Shown: positions 1 to 9,505 of the stretch, one piece after another
Layout of the letters: the number at the start of each line of letters is the position of its first letter
Numbering within the stretch: the stretch's first letter is position 1
Assembly: GCA_021815405.1 (NCBI GenBank)
Contig: JAKAGV010000013.1
Span: 1 to 64,000 of the forward strand
DNA length: 64,000 nt
Source of the DNA: Bacteroidota bacterium
GTDB taxonomy: Bacteria; Bacteroidota; Ignavibacteria; Ignavibacteriales; Ignavibacteriaceae
Direction of reading: 5' to 3'
The notes under the pieces: generated by a model
Databases searched by the model: none
Told to the model about the DNA's origin: nothing
What the model saw: only the letters and a program-made list of their open reading frames with translations
Position numbers and translations under genes: made by a program

Positions 1-391
<391 letters not shown>

Positions 392-470
392 AGAGTTTAA
401 TATTTGTGTAATCTTGGCGTTAGACGCTTAGTTGAAACCATTTAACATTGACTGGTTAAATGCACTCACT

Positions 471-511
471 CTTTCAAAGAACTTACATTAAAAACCCTCA
501 TTAATTGAGGG
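471..511 (-). promoter_or_regulatory. rRNA leader: boxA-like site and 5' hairpin
   Basis: Between the predicted promoter and the 16S 5' end, the minus strand reads GTTCTTTGA at 482-474, resembling the boxA antitermination element found in many rRNA leaders. Just upstream, 495-500 and 506-511 form a 6-bp stem (CCCTCA/TGAGGG) with a 5-nt loop, close to the predicted transcription start. The boxA reading rests on similarity and position; the role of the hairpin is unknown. Confidence 0.5.
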
Positions 512-514
512 CTT

Positions 515-545
515 CAAATTTACTCTCTATTTGATCTAAAGTCAA
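515..545 (-). promoter_or_regulatory. rRNA operon promoter
   Basis: On the minus strand TTGACT (545-540) is followed after 17 bases by TAAATT (522-517), and 522-515 reads TAAATTTG, which also fits the Bacteroidota TAnnTTTG -7 element. This predicts a start near 510 and a leader of ~120 nt carrying the boxA-like site. Two further TTGACA hexamers lie upstream on the same strand (602-597 and 654-649), and another TAAATTTG at 618-611, so tandem promoters are possible. The region 546-724 is otherwise very AT-rich without a gene. Confidence 0.6.
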
Positions 546-724
546 TAGATTGTTTCAGAATTTCAAAATAAAATTTGATTTTTTTAATTTCTTGCGTGTC
601 AATATTAAATCAAATTTAGCCTAACAAAAATATCATATATTAAATAAATGTCAAGTAATTTCAGAATAAAAAATTTTAATTTTTTCTTTTTTTAATCTAC
701 TTGGCAATCCAAAGTAATTTTTAA

Positions 725-2158
725 TTAGAGTCCTTTTAACAATAGATAAATAGTTGCTAAACTTCCAACAATTCCTAGATAGGTTGCAGCCTCTCTAACA
801 TAATAGAAAAATTCATGATTAGGATTCTTTGGAACATAAATATAATCACCCGGATTTATAGAACCATCATTTTTTGCATTAATCCATGCTCTGGATCCAC
901 CTTTAATAATCGATACATTCCCTTTATTCGCTAACTCTCCATAACCACCGGCTTTTCTAATATAAAATGAGAAATCCTTTCCATTTACAAATTCAATGTT
1001 ACCGGGCTCTTTCACCTGTCCGTATACATAAACCGAATTGACCTTCTGAGGAATAAAAATAATATCGCCGTCCCTTAATATTGTGTTTCCAATAAATGAT
1101 GCTGGATCAAGTGCACTATCAAGATTAACAGTTGTTTCATTCAATGTTTGTCTTACAAGTTCATCAATAGAAAATGATCCAGTGTCCGCTTCTGTTAAAG
1201 TTGTCATTCTAAGCATTTTAGCTTTTTCATAATCATATATTAAAGGATTAGGATAATCACTAAAAAATTTTGATTGTTGATCTAAGTTTAGTCCTAACTG
1301 ATCTTCTAACACAAACCTAAGGTTGGTACCTCTAATTAATTTTGCTCGTCTTAACCAGGCTAAATCAGTAAATCCGCCTGCATCATTTATCGCTTCTCTC
1401 AGAGTTGTGTTATCTTTGGTTATAGGAATTTGACCGGGACTTTTTACTTCTCCGAGTATCAAAACAGAAAATGCTTTCTTTTGAGTTTCATCAGCTTGCA
1501 CAACTACTCGGTCGCCTCTCTCTAAGGGGAGGTTGCTGTTTAAGTCAACAACCATCTTTTTCATTTTTTCACCGTTGTAACTCAAACGATAAATAGCCGC
1601 CTTATTAACATTTTCATAAGCTTTATTTATTCCTTGTGCCAGTTCAAGAGCATCCGATAATTTATCTCCGTCAACAAATGGAAATTTTCCGGGATTATTT
1701 ACTGCGCCTTCAACTGTAAAGAAATCTCTTGTTATATCATAAGGAGCAAAAATTAATACATCATCATTTTTTAGATAGGGATCGTCTGCAAAATCTCCGG
1801 TTAATCTAAATTTCATTAAATCTAAATGAAGAACGGTGCCATCGGCTCTTTTTAGAGTAATATTTCTTAAAGAAAAATCTTCTAATTTTTTATTTATAGT
1901 TTGCAAAAGTTTGGGATCGGTAATGTTTCGTAATGCATATTCGCGAGCCTGGTTGTACATACGTGTTACGAAGGCATCAACCCTTTCGCTCATATATGCC
2001 GGAAATGTACCGGTTATTATGAAATCACCGCCAATTGTTACGCTAATGGCAGAAGGAGTCGATATACTAAAAGAGCTGCCGGAAGTTTTACTTGTCTCCT
2101 GCGCATTTGCAAAGCTTATAAAAAGGAATAGAGAAAATAAGAGAATACTTTTTTTCAT
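725..2158 (-). CDS. SLBB-domain polysaccharide export protein
   Basis: A 477-residue envelope protein probably involved in moving polysaccharide across the periplasm and outer membrane. Residues 1-19 are a signal peptide ending in ANAQ. Three SLBB (beta-grasp) units can be recognised by their GxVxxPG signatures near residues 150, 236 and 380 (EGAVNNPGKF, GEVKSPGQIP, GQVKEPGNIE). A hydrophobic segment at 453-474 near the C terminus could anchor the protein. The N-terminal part (about 40-110) resembles the extension of Bacteroidota SLBB proteins more than the classic Wza poly_export domain. It follows rfbB with a 19-nt gap and is the last gene of a three-gene operon, consistent with surface polysaccharide work. 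The exact substrate cannot be told. Confidence 0.85.
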   Translation of the reverse strand: MKKSILLFSLFLFISFANAQETSKTSGSSFSISTPSAISVTIGGDFIITGTFPAYMSERVDAFVTRMYNQAREYALRNITDPKLLQTINKKLEDFSLRNITLKRADGTVLHLDLMKFRLTGDFADDPYLKNDDVLIFAPYDITRDFFTVEGAVNNPGKFPFVDGDKLSDALELAQGINKAYENVNKAAIYRLSYNGEKMKKMVVDLNSNLPLERGDRVVVQADETQKKAFSVLILGEVKSPGQIPITKDNTTLREAINDAGGFTDLAWLRRAKLIRGTNLRFVLEDQLGLNLDQQSKFFSDYPNPLIYDYEKAKMLRMTTLTEADTGSFSIDELVRQTLNETTVNLDSALDPASFIGNTILRDGDIIFIPQKVNSVYVYGQVKEPGNIEFVNGKDFSFYIRKAGGYGELANKGNVSIIKGGSRAWINAKNDGSINPGDYIYVPKNPNHEFFYYVREAATYLGIVGSLATIYLLLKGL

Positions 2159-2177
2159 TTACAATCCTGATTCTTGA

Positions 2178-3191
2178 TTAAAAATTTTTATACTGAGTTT
2201 GATAATATTTTTGATACTCGCCTGTTATAATTCGTTCCCACCAAGATTTATGGCTTATATACCAGTCAACTGTTTGAGCAATTGCTTCATCAAAAGAATA
2301 CTCCGGCTTCCATCCAAGTTCATTTTTTATTTTGGATGAATCGATTGCATATCGTCTATCATGCCCCGGACGATCTTTAACGTAGTGAATTAAATCTTCA
2401 GGCTTCTTTAGATGACGTAAAATCAATTTTACAATTTCAATATTTGGCATTTCATTGCTGGCACCAATGTTATAAACGTTTCCGGGTGTTCCTTTTTCTA
2501 GCACAAAATCTATAGCGTTGTTATGATCAATTACATAAATCCAATCCCGGACATTCAATCCATCTCCATAGACCGGCAGTTTTTTATTGTTTAATGAATT
2601 AATAATCATTAAAGGAATAAGTTTTTCCGGAAACTGCAGCGGACCGTAATTGTTTGAACATCTAGTTACAACAACCGGCATACCGAATGTATGGTGAAAG
2701 GCTAATGCCATCATGTCTGCGGCAGCTTTGCTTGATGAATACGGACTGTTCGGAGAAAGCGGAGTGGATTCTGTAAATAATCCTTCCCTGCCTAAACTTC
2801 CGTAAACTTCATCAGTAGAGACTTGTAAAAATTTTTCCGCTTCGTATTTGCGAGCTGTTTCAAGCAAAACATTTGTTCCAATTACATTTGTCTGATAAAA
2901 TATTTCTGAGCCTAAAATGCTTCTATCGACGTGCGATTCAGCAGCAAAGTTAATTACATATTTTATCTTGTATTTTTGAAAAATGAAATCAACTAATTCG
3001 GAGTTAATTATGTCTCCTTTAACAAATTGATAGTTCTTTTTTTCTTCTGATGGTTTTAAATTTTCAAGATTGCCTGCATAAGTAAGCTTGTCAAAGTTAA
3101 CAATAAAGTAATCATCTCTCTTTTGTAAAATAAAATTGATGAAGTTGCTGCCAATAAATCCGGCACCACCGGTAACTAAAATATTTTTCAT
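2178..3191 (-). CDS. rfbB: dTDP-glucose 4,6-dehydratase
   Basis: A 337-residue short-chain dehydrogenase/reductase that converts dTDP-glucose to dTDP-4-keto-6-deoxyglucose, an early step towards dTDP-rhamnose and other deoxysugars; cytoplasmic. The NAD-binding GGAGFIGS motif is at residues 8-15, the STDEVYG catalytic segment at 125-131, and the YSSSK Tyr/Lys pair at 151-155, all as in RfbB/RmlB. Length is normal for the family. It lies 7 nt behind an outer-membrane-like protein and 19 nt before an SLBB exporter protein, so sugar supply and export look co-transcribed. The other rml genes are not in the window. Confidence 0.96.
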   Translation of the reverse strand: MKNILVTGGAGFIGSNFINFILQKRDDYFIVNFDKLTYAGNLENLKPSEEKKNYQFVKGDIINSELVDFIFQKYKIKYVINFAAESHVDRSILGSEIFYQTNVIGTNVLLETARKYEAEKFLQVSTDEVYGSLGREGLFTESTPLSPNSPYSSSKAAADMMALAFHHTFGMPVVVTRCSNNYGPLQFPEKLIPLMIINSLNNKKLPVYGDGLNVRDWIYVIDHNNAIDFVLEKGTPGNVYNIGASNEMPNIEIVKLILRHLKKPEDLIHYVKDRPGHDRRYAIDSSKIKNELGWKPEYSFDEAIAQTVDWYISHKSWWERIITGEYQKYYQTQYKNF

Positions 3192-3198
3192 CTAACTC

Positions 3199-3972
3199 CT
3201 AAAAAGAAAATATTCCTATTAAAACTCCTGCTTGGACATAAAAACTATTCCCGTTAACAGACGACGGTGCTCCAGTCAAATCCTGGTCATTATCATAAGT
3301 CCATTTATCTCCAAAGGTAATTTGATAGCCGCCGCCAATTCTAAAGCACAATAAATGGAAAGCCGGAATATCAACATTCAGCATCGGTGTGAAAATCCAA
3401 TAATCATCCTTAAGAGTACCACTAAAGTTTGAAGGTGAATGGTTGTCTGCATTACTCCAGTAATTCTGCCAGTTCATTACGCCGGCATTTTTATAAAGTT
3501 CAATGCCAAGGCTTCCTCTTCCTATAAGTGCGCCTACAGAAATTCCGAAATTTCTGACAAACGGTAATGTATATTCTATAGTAACACCGCCACCGCTTAA
3601 AGAAAAAACAGCTTCGGTATTCATTCGAATAATTTTATCTGAAGCACCGTCTACGCCTGTCAGAATTTCATTTAAATTGCCTGAACTCGAAACACTTCCG
3701 CTGAACCCGGAACCGCCTATTCTAAAATTTTTTAATATTCCCAGATAAATAAATCCGGAAATACCTGAAGTGAAAAAACCGGTTTTTTGAAAATCAGGTA
3801 CACCGAAGCCCTTCAATTGATTATTAACTCCATATACATGAGGGAAAATCCAACCTGGAGTATATCCAATGCCTCCGCCAAATGGTGCATCATAAAATGA
3901 TGATTCCTCCTGCGGAAGAGCAGATGTATTAATCAAAAAAAATAAAATTATAGTAGCAAAAATTTTATTCAT
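3199..3972 (-). CDS. secreted or outer-membrane beta-barrel-like protein, unknown function
   Basis: A 257-residue protein I do not recognise at family level. Residues 1-20 are a clear signal peptide (ends SALPQ). The mature chain is rich in Gly, aromatic and alternating hydrophobic residues, with short beta-strand-like segments and a C-terminal strand ending in Phe (VLIGIFSF), which fits a small outer-membrane beta barrel. It is the first gene of a tight operon with rfbB (7-nt gap) and the SLBB protein, suggesting a link to surface polysaccharide or envelope, but no function can be assigned from sequence alone. Confidence 0.7.
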   Translation of the reverse strand: MNKIFATIILFFLINTSALPQEESSFYDAPFGGGIGYTPGWIFPHVYGVNNQLKGFGVPDFQKTGFFTSGISGFIYLGILKNFRIGGSGFSGSVSSSGNLNEILTGVDGASDKIIRMNTEAVFSLSGGGVTIEYTLPFVRNFGISVGALIGRGSLGIELYKNAGVMNWQNYWSNADNHSPSNFSGTLKDDYWIFTPMLNVDIPAFHLLCFRIGGGYQITFGDKWTYDNDQDLTGAPSSVNGNSFYVQAGVLIGIFSF

Positions 3973-4191
3973 AAATTCTTACAATTGGATAATAAATTTA
4001 TCAAAGCTATTATGAAAAACCAAAGAAAGATTGGGCAATTTATAATGGATTTGTATGAAAACGGAAAAGATAAATTGAATGCTAACTGGAATTAGGAATT
4101 CTGAAAAGAAGGTTAATATACCATTCAATCAATTGTTTTATTTATCTGAAGGATAAGTACCTGAAATTATGTATTAAACGAATACTAAAAA

Positions 4192-4656
4192 TTAATGAAC
4201 CACATTTTCCTGAGCGTTAACAACCTGCCATTTACCATTTCGCTTTTCAAAAACATCCGTAAAGATTGATTTGTAAATTGAATTCCCTTTATTATTAAAT
4301 GTTTCAACAATACCGTTTGCAACTCCGGTGTTGCCGAAAATTCTAACAAAAAGCGTGTCGAATTTTTGACTAAAACCAACTGGTAGAGGATGCTTTACCT
4401 CCCATTCAATGTGTTCTTCTTTCGTAATGAAAATGCCTTGAGGAAGAACGTGAATAAAATCGGGAGCTAAAATAGAATCTAAAGCAGTTTTGTTATGAAG
4501 ATTTTTTAACCAGCTTTTTTCAAGCTTAATAACTTGTTGCCTATTTTCATTTGAATCATTTCTTGATGTGCTTGGATTTTTAGAAAAGCAAAATTTATTT
4601 GTTGTAAATATGAATAAAAATATTCCCCCAAAGATTGACATTCGTTTTATCTTCAT
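4192..4656 (-). CDS. secreted NTF2-like (DUF4440/SnoaL-type) protein
   Basis: A 154-residue protein with an N-terminal hydrophobic signal segment (about residues 8-24) followed by an NTF2-fold pattern. This has an early helix with EKSWLKNLHNK, a strand with APDFIHVLPQG, and the late W-Q-V-V-N ending, as in DUF4440 proteins. Such domains bind small molecules or act as enzymes in different contexts; nothing here identifies a ligand. It is not closely coupled to its neighbours: 38 nt separate it from the DUF1460 gene upstream. A gene-poor stretch of ~220 nt lies between it and the polysaccharide operon. Confidence 0.7.
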   Translation of the reverse strand: MKIKRMSIFGGIFLFIFTTNKFCFSKNPSTSRNDSNENRQQVIKLEKSWLKNLHNKTALDSILAPDFIHVLPQGIFITKEEHIEWEVKHPLPVGFSQKFDTLFVRIFGNTGVANGIVETFNNKGNSIYKSIFTDVFEKRNGKWQVVNAQENVVH

Positions 4657-4693
4657 AGGTATTCAAAATTGAAGTTTGAATTTTTTAGTACTT

Positions 4694-5545
4694 TTAACTT
4701 TGCGGTTCAAGTGCACGTAAAACAATTATACCGGTATCTTTTTTAACATCTTCAAGATATTCAGTAAGCGGCTGTTTATTAATTTGAACTTTATATCCGA
4801 CATTAGGCGCATTAAGTAAATGTATTTTACCGTCTTTCATCCTTACAGCAATACCGACATGGTTAATATCAAGCCCTTTAATTGCGGATGTAAATGCAAT
4901 TAAGTCGCCGCTTTCAATTTTGTTTTCAATCTCAGGAACCTTCATTTTCGGAATATAATAATACGTCCTCTTACTAATTTCTTCTTCCTGAGATTTTATT
5001 ATCGGAATAAACTTAGGATTTTCCTTTAAAGCTTTGTAAGCGTCGGGATGTGTTGACATAAAATTAACTTTAAAATTAATCGGCACACCACCAAGTTCTT
5101 TGGAAATGTTTTTTACAATGCCTTTTTTTTCATTATCATAAATCCAGTCAGAAAAATAATTTAGTCTGGAAGGATATTGATTTATGATTCCATCCCGGTA
5201 ACGGATTTTGGTTAATTCTCTTTCATAATCTTCAAATGAATTTTTCTTTTCCTTAATAAGTCGTGCAAAGGCTAAAGTGTTTTCAAGAAAAGTTGTGCAG
5301 TCTAAACCGGTGAGATTGATAACAAGAGATTCAGTCTTCCCTTTTTCCAATGTATGTGCTTCATAATTGGTACCGATAAAGCTTTTGCCTACCTGCACAA
5401 TTACCTCGCCGATAGGTTTATTCTCTATGTTTTTCTCAACTGCTAATTGAAATTTATTCTTGCAGATCTGAACATCGTTACTAGAATAAATTTGTGCATG
5501 CAGACTTGCTGCAATAACTAAAAATATTAAAACAAGCTTTACCAC
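4694..5545 (-). CDS. DUF1460 N-acetylmuramoyl-L-alanine amidase-like protein
   Basis: A 283-residue secreted protein with a signal peptide (about residues 1-17, ending LHAQ). It has the DUF1460 layout: a Cys in LTGLDCTTFLE, which by analogy with NlpC/P60-type cysteine peptidases would be the nucleophile, and a His in INHVGIAVR followed by a strand ending NAPNVGYKV. Family members are thought to act on cell-wall peptides, and this one would work in the periplasm. Length is normal. It sits 37 nt downstream of dnaB and 37 nt upstream of the NTF2-like gene, with no clear functional link. The peptidoglycan role is inferred from the family. Confidence 0.8.
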   Translation of the reverse strand: MVKLVLIFLVIAASLHAQIYSSNDVQICKNKFQLAVEKNIENKPIGEVIVQVGKSFIGTNYEAHTLEKGKTESLVINLTGLDCTTFLENTLAFARLIKEKKNSFEDYERELTKIRYRDGIINQYPSRLNYFSDWIYDNEKKGIVKNISKELGGVPINFKVNFMSTHPDAYKALKENPKFIPIIKSQEEEISKRTYYYIPKMKVPEIENKIESGDLIAFTSAIKGLDINHVGIAVRMKDGKIHLLNAPNVGYKVQINKQPLTEYLEDVKKDTGIIVLRALEPQS

Positions 5546-5582
5546 AATTTTGAATTTTTAATTTAAAATTTTGAATTGTTAT

Positions 5583-7013
5583 TTAGATAATATCTTCATC
5601 AGTCGGAGTAACAGTATATTCTTCAATTTGTCTTGCATGAGCAAGGTTTTCAAACCGGGCATATTCTTTAACAAATGCCAAACGAACTTCGCCGGTAGGA
5701 CCATTACGCTGCTTGCCGATAATTACTTCTGCAACGCCTTCTGTTGGAGTAGCGTCATCAGGAAATGTTTTTATACCATAATACTCTGGTCGATTTAGAA
5801 ATAAAACTACGTCGGCATCTTGTTCTATCGATCCGGATTCACGAAGGTCTGAAAGCTGCGGACGTTTATCGGTTCTTGTTTCAACGGCACGGTTCAACTG
5901 AGCAAGTGCAATTACCGGAATGTTCAATTCTTTTGCTAAAGATTTCAACGAACGTGAAATATGAGAGATTTCCCGTTCACGGCTTTCAGAACTCGCTGGA
6001 CCTTGCATAAGCTGCAAATAATCGATTATAATCATCCCAATATTTTTTTCAACTTTTAATCTTCTTGCTTTGGCTCTGATTTCCAAAACTGTCTGAGCCG
6101 GCAAATCATCAACATAAATCGGCGATTCAATTAATTTATGAGCATTCTTACTAAGCTTTACTCCTTCTTCGTGAGGAAGCTTTCCGGTGCGGACCAAATG
6201 CGCATTTAATCTTCCTTCGGCACAAAGCAAGCGAATGATAAGCTGCATGGTTGACATTTCTAAGCTGAAAATTCCAACAGGAATCTTATGGTCAATGGCT
6301 GCGTTACGCGCAAGAGTAAGCGCGAAAGCCGTCTTTCCCATGGATGGTCTTGCTGCAATAATAATTAAATCAGATTTCTGAAATCCGCCGAGCATTTCAT
6401 CAAGTTCATAAAAGCCGGTGGGAACGGAAAAAGATTGCCTTGTGTTCGAATGGATTGCCTCAATATATTCTAGCGCATCGCGTACCGCTCTATCCATTCC
6501 CTGGAAAGACTTTTTAAGATGAGTTTCCGTAATCTCAAAAATTTTCCTTTCAGCTTCATCAAGAATATCAAATGCATCTTCAGTACCTTGATAAGCTGCT
6601 TGCGCAATTTCATGCGAACTGGTAATAAGACCACGAAGTATCTGTTTTTCAAGAATTATCTTTGCATGGTACTCAATATTAGCCGCAGAAGAAATATTCT
6701 GCGATAGTTTGCTTAGATAAACCGCTCCTCCCGCTTCCTCAAGTTTTTCTCTCTTTTTCAATTCTTCATAAAGAGTAACTGTATCGATAGGCTCACCTGC
6801 ATTGAACAGTGATATCATCGCTTCAAAAATCAAGCGGTGTTCTTTTAGATAAAAACTTTCAGGAGATAAGAGCTCAATTGCCTTTGGCACTGCTTCTTTT
6901 TCAATTAACATTCCGCCAAGCACCGAAGCCTCTATTTCCGGCACTGCCGGAGGCTTCCTATCGGATGGAATAATTTGGTCAAGTGTAATTTTCTGTAGCT
7001 TATTCTTTGCCAT
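5583..7013 (-). CDS. dnaB: replicative DNA helicase
   Basis: A 476-residue DnaB, the hexameric 5'-3' helicase at the replication fork. The N-terminal primase-interacting domain (about 25-125) is followed by a linker and a RecA-like ATPase domain. Walker A reads ARPSMGKT at 221-228, Walker B is in IGMIIIDYLQLM, and the later ESGSIEQDADVV and arginine-finger region are intact. No intein interrupts it and the length is usual. Its first 14 bases overlap the end of the uracil-DNA glycosylase gene upstream, so the two are probably translated from one message. Confidence 0.98.
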   Translation of the reverse strand: MAKNKLQKITLDQIIPSDRKPPAVPEIEASVLGGMLIEKEAVPKAIELLSPESFYLKEHRLIFEAMISLFNAGEPIDTVTLYEELKKREKLEEAGGAVYLSKLSQNISSAANIEYHAKIILEKQILRGLITSSHEIAQAAYQGTEDAFDILDEAERKIFEITETHLKKSFQGMDRAVRDALEYIEAIHSNTRQSFSVPTGFYELDEMLGGFQKSDLIIIAARPSMGKTAFALTLARNAAIDHKIPVGIFSLEMSTMQLIIRLLCAEGRLNAHLVRTGKLPHEEGVKLSKNAHKLIESPIYVDDLPAQTVLEIRAKARRLKVEKNIGMIIIDYLQLMQGPASSESREREISHISRSLKSLAKELNIPVIALAQLNRAVETRTDKRPQLSDLRESGSIEQDADVVLFLNRPEYYGIKTFPDDATPTEGVAEVIIGKQRNGPTGEVRLAFVKEYARFENLAHARQIEEYTVTPTDEDII

Positions 7014-7836
7014 TAGTTAAAACAATATCTTCATATAATTTTCTGAACTTTTTTACATCTTCCCAGCAGTCTCTTTTCCAATTTGGATTTCGAAGCAGTG
7101 CTGCGGGATGAAATGTAACCATTACTTTCACATTTTCAAAATCGAATACTTTACCGCGCATGCTTGTAAGTGAATCTTTTTTCTTTAAAAGACCTAGAGC
7201 AGCGGTTAAACCGAGGCATAAAATCAATTTCGGTTTTATCAACGAAATCTGCTTTTTTAAATACGGCATGCAAGCTTCCATTTCTTGAGGCAAGGGAGTT
7301 CTATTTCCGGGCGGACGACACTTAACAACGTTAGCAATGTAAACTTCGTCGCGTTCAAATTGTATTGCCTTTAAAATATCGGTCAACAATTTTCCGGCAC
7401 GACCAACGAACGGTAAACCTTGAGCATCTTCATCGGCACCTGGTCCTTCTCCAATTACCATTACGTCCGCACCAGGATTGCCGGAACCAAAAACAAATTT
7501 ATTTCTCGTCGTTCCAAGCTGGCACTTATGACAATTACAAATCAATTTATTAAGATCTTCAAGATTAGCTGCAAGCTCCCAATTATCCTTAGGTGCTTCA
7601 AATATATTTTTGTCGTCTATTTTTAATTTCTTATCTTCTTTGACAAAAACTGGAAGTCCAACTTCAGCTTTCGGCGATGGTTTTTTATTAGTATTAAATT
7701 TTAATTCAGATTTTACGGAAGGACTGGTAACAACTGAAGTCTTTTTAATAATTTTTCCCTCGAAAATTTCATCACCGAAAATTTCTTTCTGGTCCTTCAG
7801 AGCTTCAATTAATTGTTTTTTGATTGATTCTTTCAT
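7000..7836 (-). CDS. family 4 uracil-DNA glycosylase (4Fe-4S)
   Basis: A 278-residue DNA repair enzyme that removes uracil from DNA. The core has the family-4 motif GEGPGADEDAQG (129-140) followed by PFVGRAG, the loop residues TFHPAA (His243), and four cysteines placed as the iron-sulfur ligands of this family (C102, C105, C173, C189). The first ~90 residues form a charged, low-complexity extension not needed for the fold and longer than in minimal family members. It overlaps dnaB by 14 nt, coupling a repair enzyme to replication. Confidence in the family is high. Confidence 0.93.
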   Translation of the reverse strand: MKESIKKQLIEALKDQKEIFGDEIFEGKIIKKTSVVTSPSVKSELKFNTNKKPSPKAEVGLPVFVKEDKKLKIDDKNIFEAPKDNWELAANLEDLNKLICNCHKCQLGTTRNKFVFGSGNPGADVMVIGEGPGADEDAQGLPFVGRAGKLLTDILKAIQFERDEVYIANVVKCRPPGNRTPLPQEMEACMPYLKKQISLIKPKLILCLGLTAALGLLKKKDSLTSMRGKVFDFENVKVMVTFHPAALLRNPNWKRDCWEDVKKFRKLYEDIVLTNGKE

Positions 7837-7926
7837 TGCGTAAATCTAAATGATATTTACCTAACTTCAAACTTCTTAGTTTGTAAACTAGTTAAAAACT
7901 ATGATTAATCTTTTAGGAAAGAACTA

Positions 7927-9144
7927 CTAAGAATTTATGCATTCTAAAATTTCAGAAAGTATTTTGTGTGCCGCCTGAAATTTTGACATCAGAGGAAGCT
8001 CGATGGTTTTTCCGGTTTTGTGGATAATCGTAATCTTGTTTGTATCAAACTCAAATCCACTCTCTTTATCTTTAAGTGAATTCAGAACTATCAAATCCAG
8101 ATTTTTTTTCTTAAGCTTATGCGAAGCATTCTTTAGCTCATCATCTGTTTCAAGCGCAAATCCTGCTGCAATTTTATTCTTCTTATCAAGTGAAGCAAGA
8201 ATGTCCGCCGTTTCTTCCAGTTTTATTGAATTGAGTTTATCTTCTTTTTTAATTTTTTTATCCGATGCAGAAACAGGCTTGTAATCAGCTACTGCGGCAG
8301 ACATAATTAAAATATCCGTTTGTTCAAATTCCTGCTCAACCGACTTTTTCATTTCTTCGGCGGATCTGATTTTTAATAATTTGATTTCCGGATAGCAAAC
8401 CTCGTTTGAAGGACCGGATATCAAAGTTACCTCTGCTCCGCGAATATAGGCAGCCTTGGCTATTTCAAATCCCATCTTACCGGAAGAACGGTTGCCAATA
8501 AATCTTACAGGATCAATATCTTCATAAGTCGGACCGGCAGTGACTAAAATTTTTTTGCCGGATAAATCTTTTTTGAAGCCTGTTACAATCAATTCAACTG
8601 CGTCAATTATTTTATCAACTTCAGGCAGTCTTCCTTTGCCTCTCAAGCCGCTGGCTAATTCACCTTCCTCTGCTTGAAGGACATAATAACCGGTATCTTC
8701 CAGTTTCTTAATATTCTGCTGGGTAATTTTATTATTATACATATCAACGTCGGCAGCGGGAGAAATTATTAGCGGACATCTTAATGCCGGCACAAGCGTA
8801 GTTAAAGCATTATCTGCAAATCCATGTGCAATCTTTGCTACGGTGTTTACCGTGCACGGTGCAATTACCATCAAATCTGCCCACAGTGCAGTTTCAATAT
8901 GCCAGGTAGATAATGAAGTTCCATTTTTCTGAGAAGATGGGAAAGTGTTAACTATAACTTCGTTTTGGGAAAGAGTTGAAAGAGTAAGCGGAGTTATAAA
9001 TTCGGTTGCGGAAGGAGTCATAACCACTTTTACTTCCGCTTTCCTTTTAACAAGCTCTCGAATAATAAACGCGGATTTATAAGCAGCGATACAGCCGGTT
9101 ACTCCCAAAATTATTTTCTTTCCGGCAATAATATCAGTGCTCAT
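7927..9144 (-). CDS. coaBC: bifunctional phosphopantothenoylcysteine decarboxylase/phosphopantothenate-cysteine ligase
   Basis: A 405-residue coenzyme A biosynthesis enzyme. The N-terminal flavin domain (1-185) has GVTGCIAAYK and the catalytic His in STWHIETALWAD. The C-terminal ligase domain starts near 195 with KKILVTAGPTYEDIDPVRFI and continues with NRSSGKMG and AAVADYKP. At the flavoprotein active site the usual PAMN is PAAD, and the Cys seen in E. coli is Ser in ELASGLRGKG; I believe such changes occur in related phyla. It is followed by nothing close in the operon and preceded, after 58 nt, by rpoZ, a common order in bacteria (gmk-rpoZ-coaBC). Confidence 0.95.
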   Translation of the reverse strand: MSTDIIAGKKIILGVTGCIAAYKSAFIIRELVKRKAEVKVVMTPSATEFITPLTLSTLSQNEVIVNTFPSSQKNGTSLSTWHIETALWADLMVIAPCTVNTVAKIAHGFADNALTTLVPALRCPLIISPAADVDMYNNKITQQNIKKLEDTGYYVLQAEEGELASGLRGKGRLPEVDKIIDAVELIVTGFKKDLSGKKILVTAGPTYEDIDPVRFIGNRSSGKMGFEIAKAAYIRGAEVTLISGPSNEVCYPEIKLLKIRSAEEMKKSVEQEFEQTDILIMSAAVADYKPVSASDKKIKKEDKLNSIKLEETADILASLDKKNKIAAGFALETDDELKNASHKLKKKNLDLIVLNSLKDKESGFEFDTNKITIIHKTGKTIELPLMSKFQAAHKILSEILECINS

Positions 9145-9202
9145 TTTTAATCTCGAATCATTCGAAAATATTTTAATCTAGTTTTTAAAATTGAACTAAA
9201 TT

Positions 9203-9502
9203 TTAATTCTGAACTTCTTTGTAGCGATATTCTATTTTTCCGTCGAGTAATTCCTTCAGTGCCTGAATTTGCGGTTTGTCTCTCTTTTCAAAATCGAGAG
9301 CAATCTTTAACTGAGCTGGATTTTCAATATCCTCATTCTCTTCTTCAGTACCGACAACTGGAATTGTGCTTACCAAAGCATTAAATTCGATTTTGTTATC
9401 GTCATTAATCTTTCTAGCCTTCTTGGATGCAACGATAATACCTTCGTAAACATTAGCTGAACGCTGGTCTATAACACGTAAATCAACTGGTTGAATTCCC
9501 AT
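9203..9502 (-). CDS. rpoZ: DNA-directed RNA polymerase subunit omega
   Basis: A 99-residue small subunit. The core signature is weak but recognisable: RSANVYEGIIVASKKARKIN matches the helix that carries the conserved A-x-x-A-R motif of omega/Rpb6. The rest is acidic and divergent, as in Bacteroidota-type omegas. The decisive support is the gene order: it lies 3 nt after gmk and before coaBC, the classical yicC-gmk-rpoZ-coaBC string. The start ATG at 9502 follows a TTTCCTCC-complement (GGAGGAAA) that overlaps the end of gmk and serves as a strong ribosome binding site. Confidence 0.85.
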   Translation of the reverse strand: MGIQPVDLRVIDQRSANVYEGIIVASKKARKINDDNKIEFNALVSTIPVVGTEEENEDIENPAQLKIALDFEKRDKPQIQALKELLDGKIEYRYKEVQN

Positions 9503-9505
9503 TAA

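Noticed and set aside
1836-2177. Plus-strand open frame of 113 codons antisense to the SLBB gene
   Set aside because: It lies wholly opposite a well-supported gene, has no domain or ribosome binding site, and its composition follows the complementary codons.
4012-4095. Short plus-strand frame of 27 residues (MKNQRKIGQFIMDLYENGKD and more)
   Set aside because: It has protein-like composition but no clear ribosome binding site and no known family. It could be a remnant, but evidence is too thin to list.
7927-9144. coaBC active-site changes (PAMN to PAAD, Cys to Ser) as a sign of a dead enzyme
   Set aside because: The catalytic His is present and, as far as I recall, these substitutions occur in working CoaBC of related phyla. 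The gene is intact in its usual operon.
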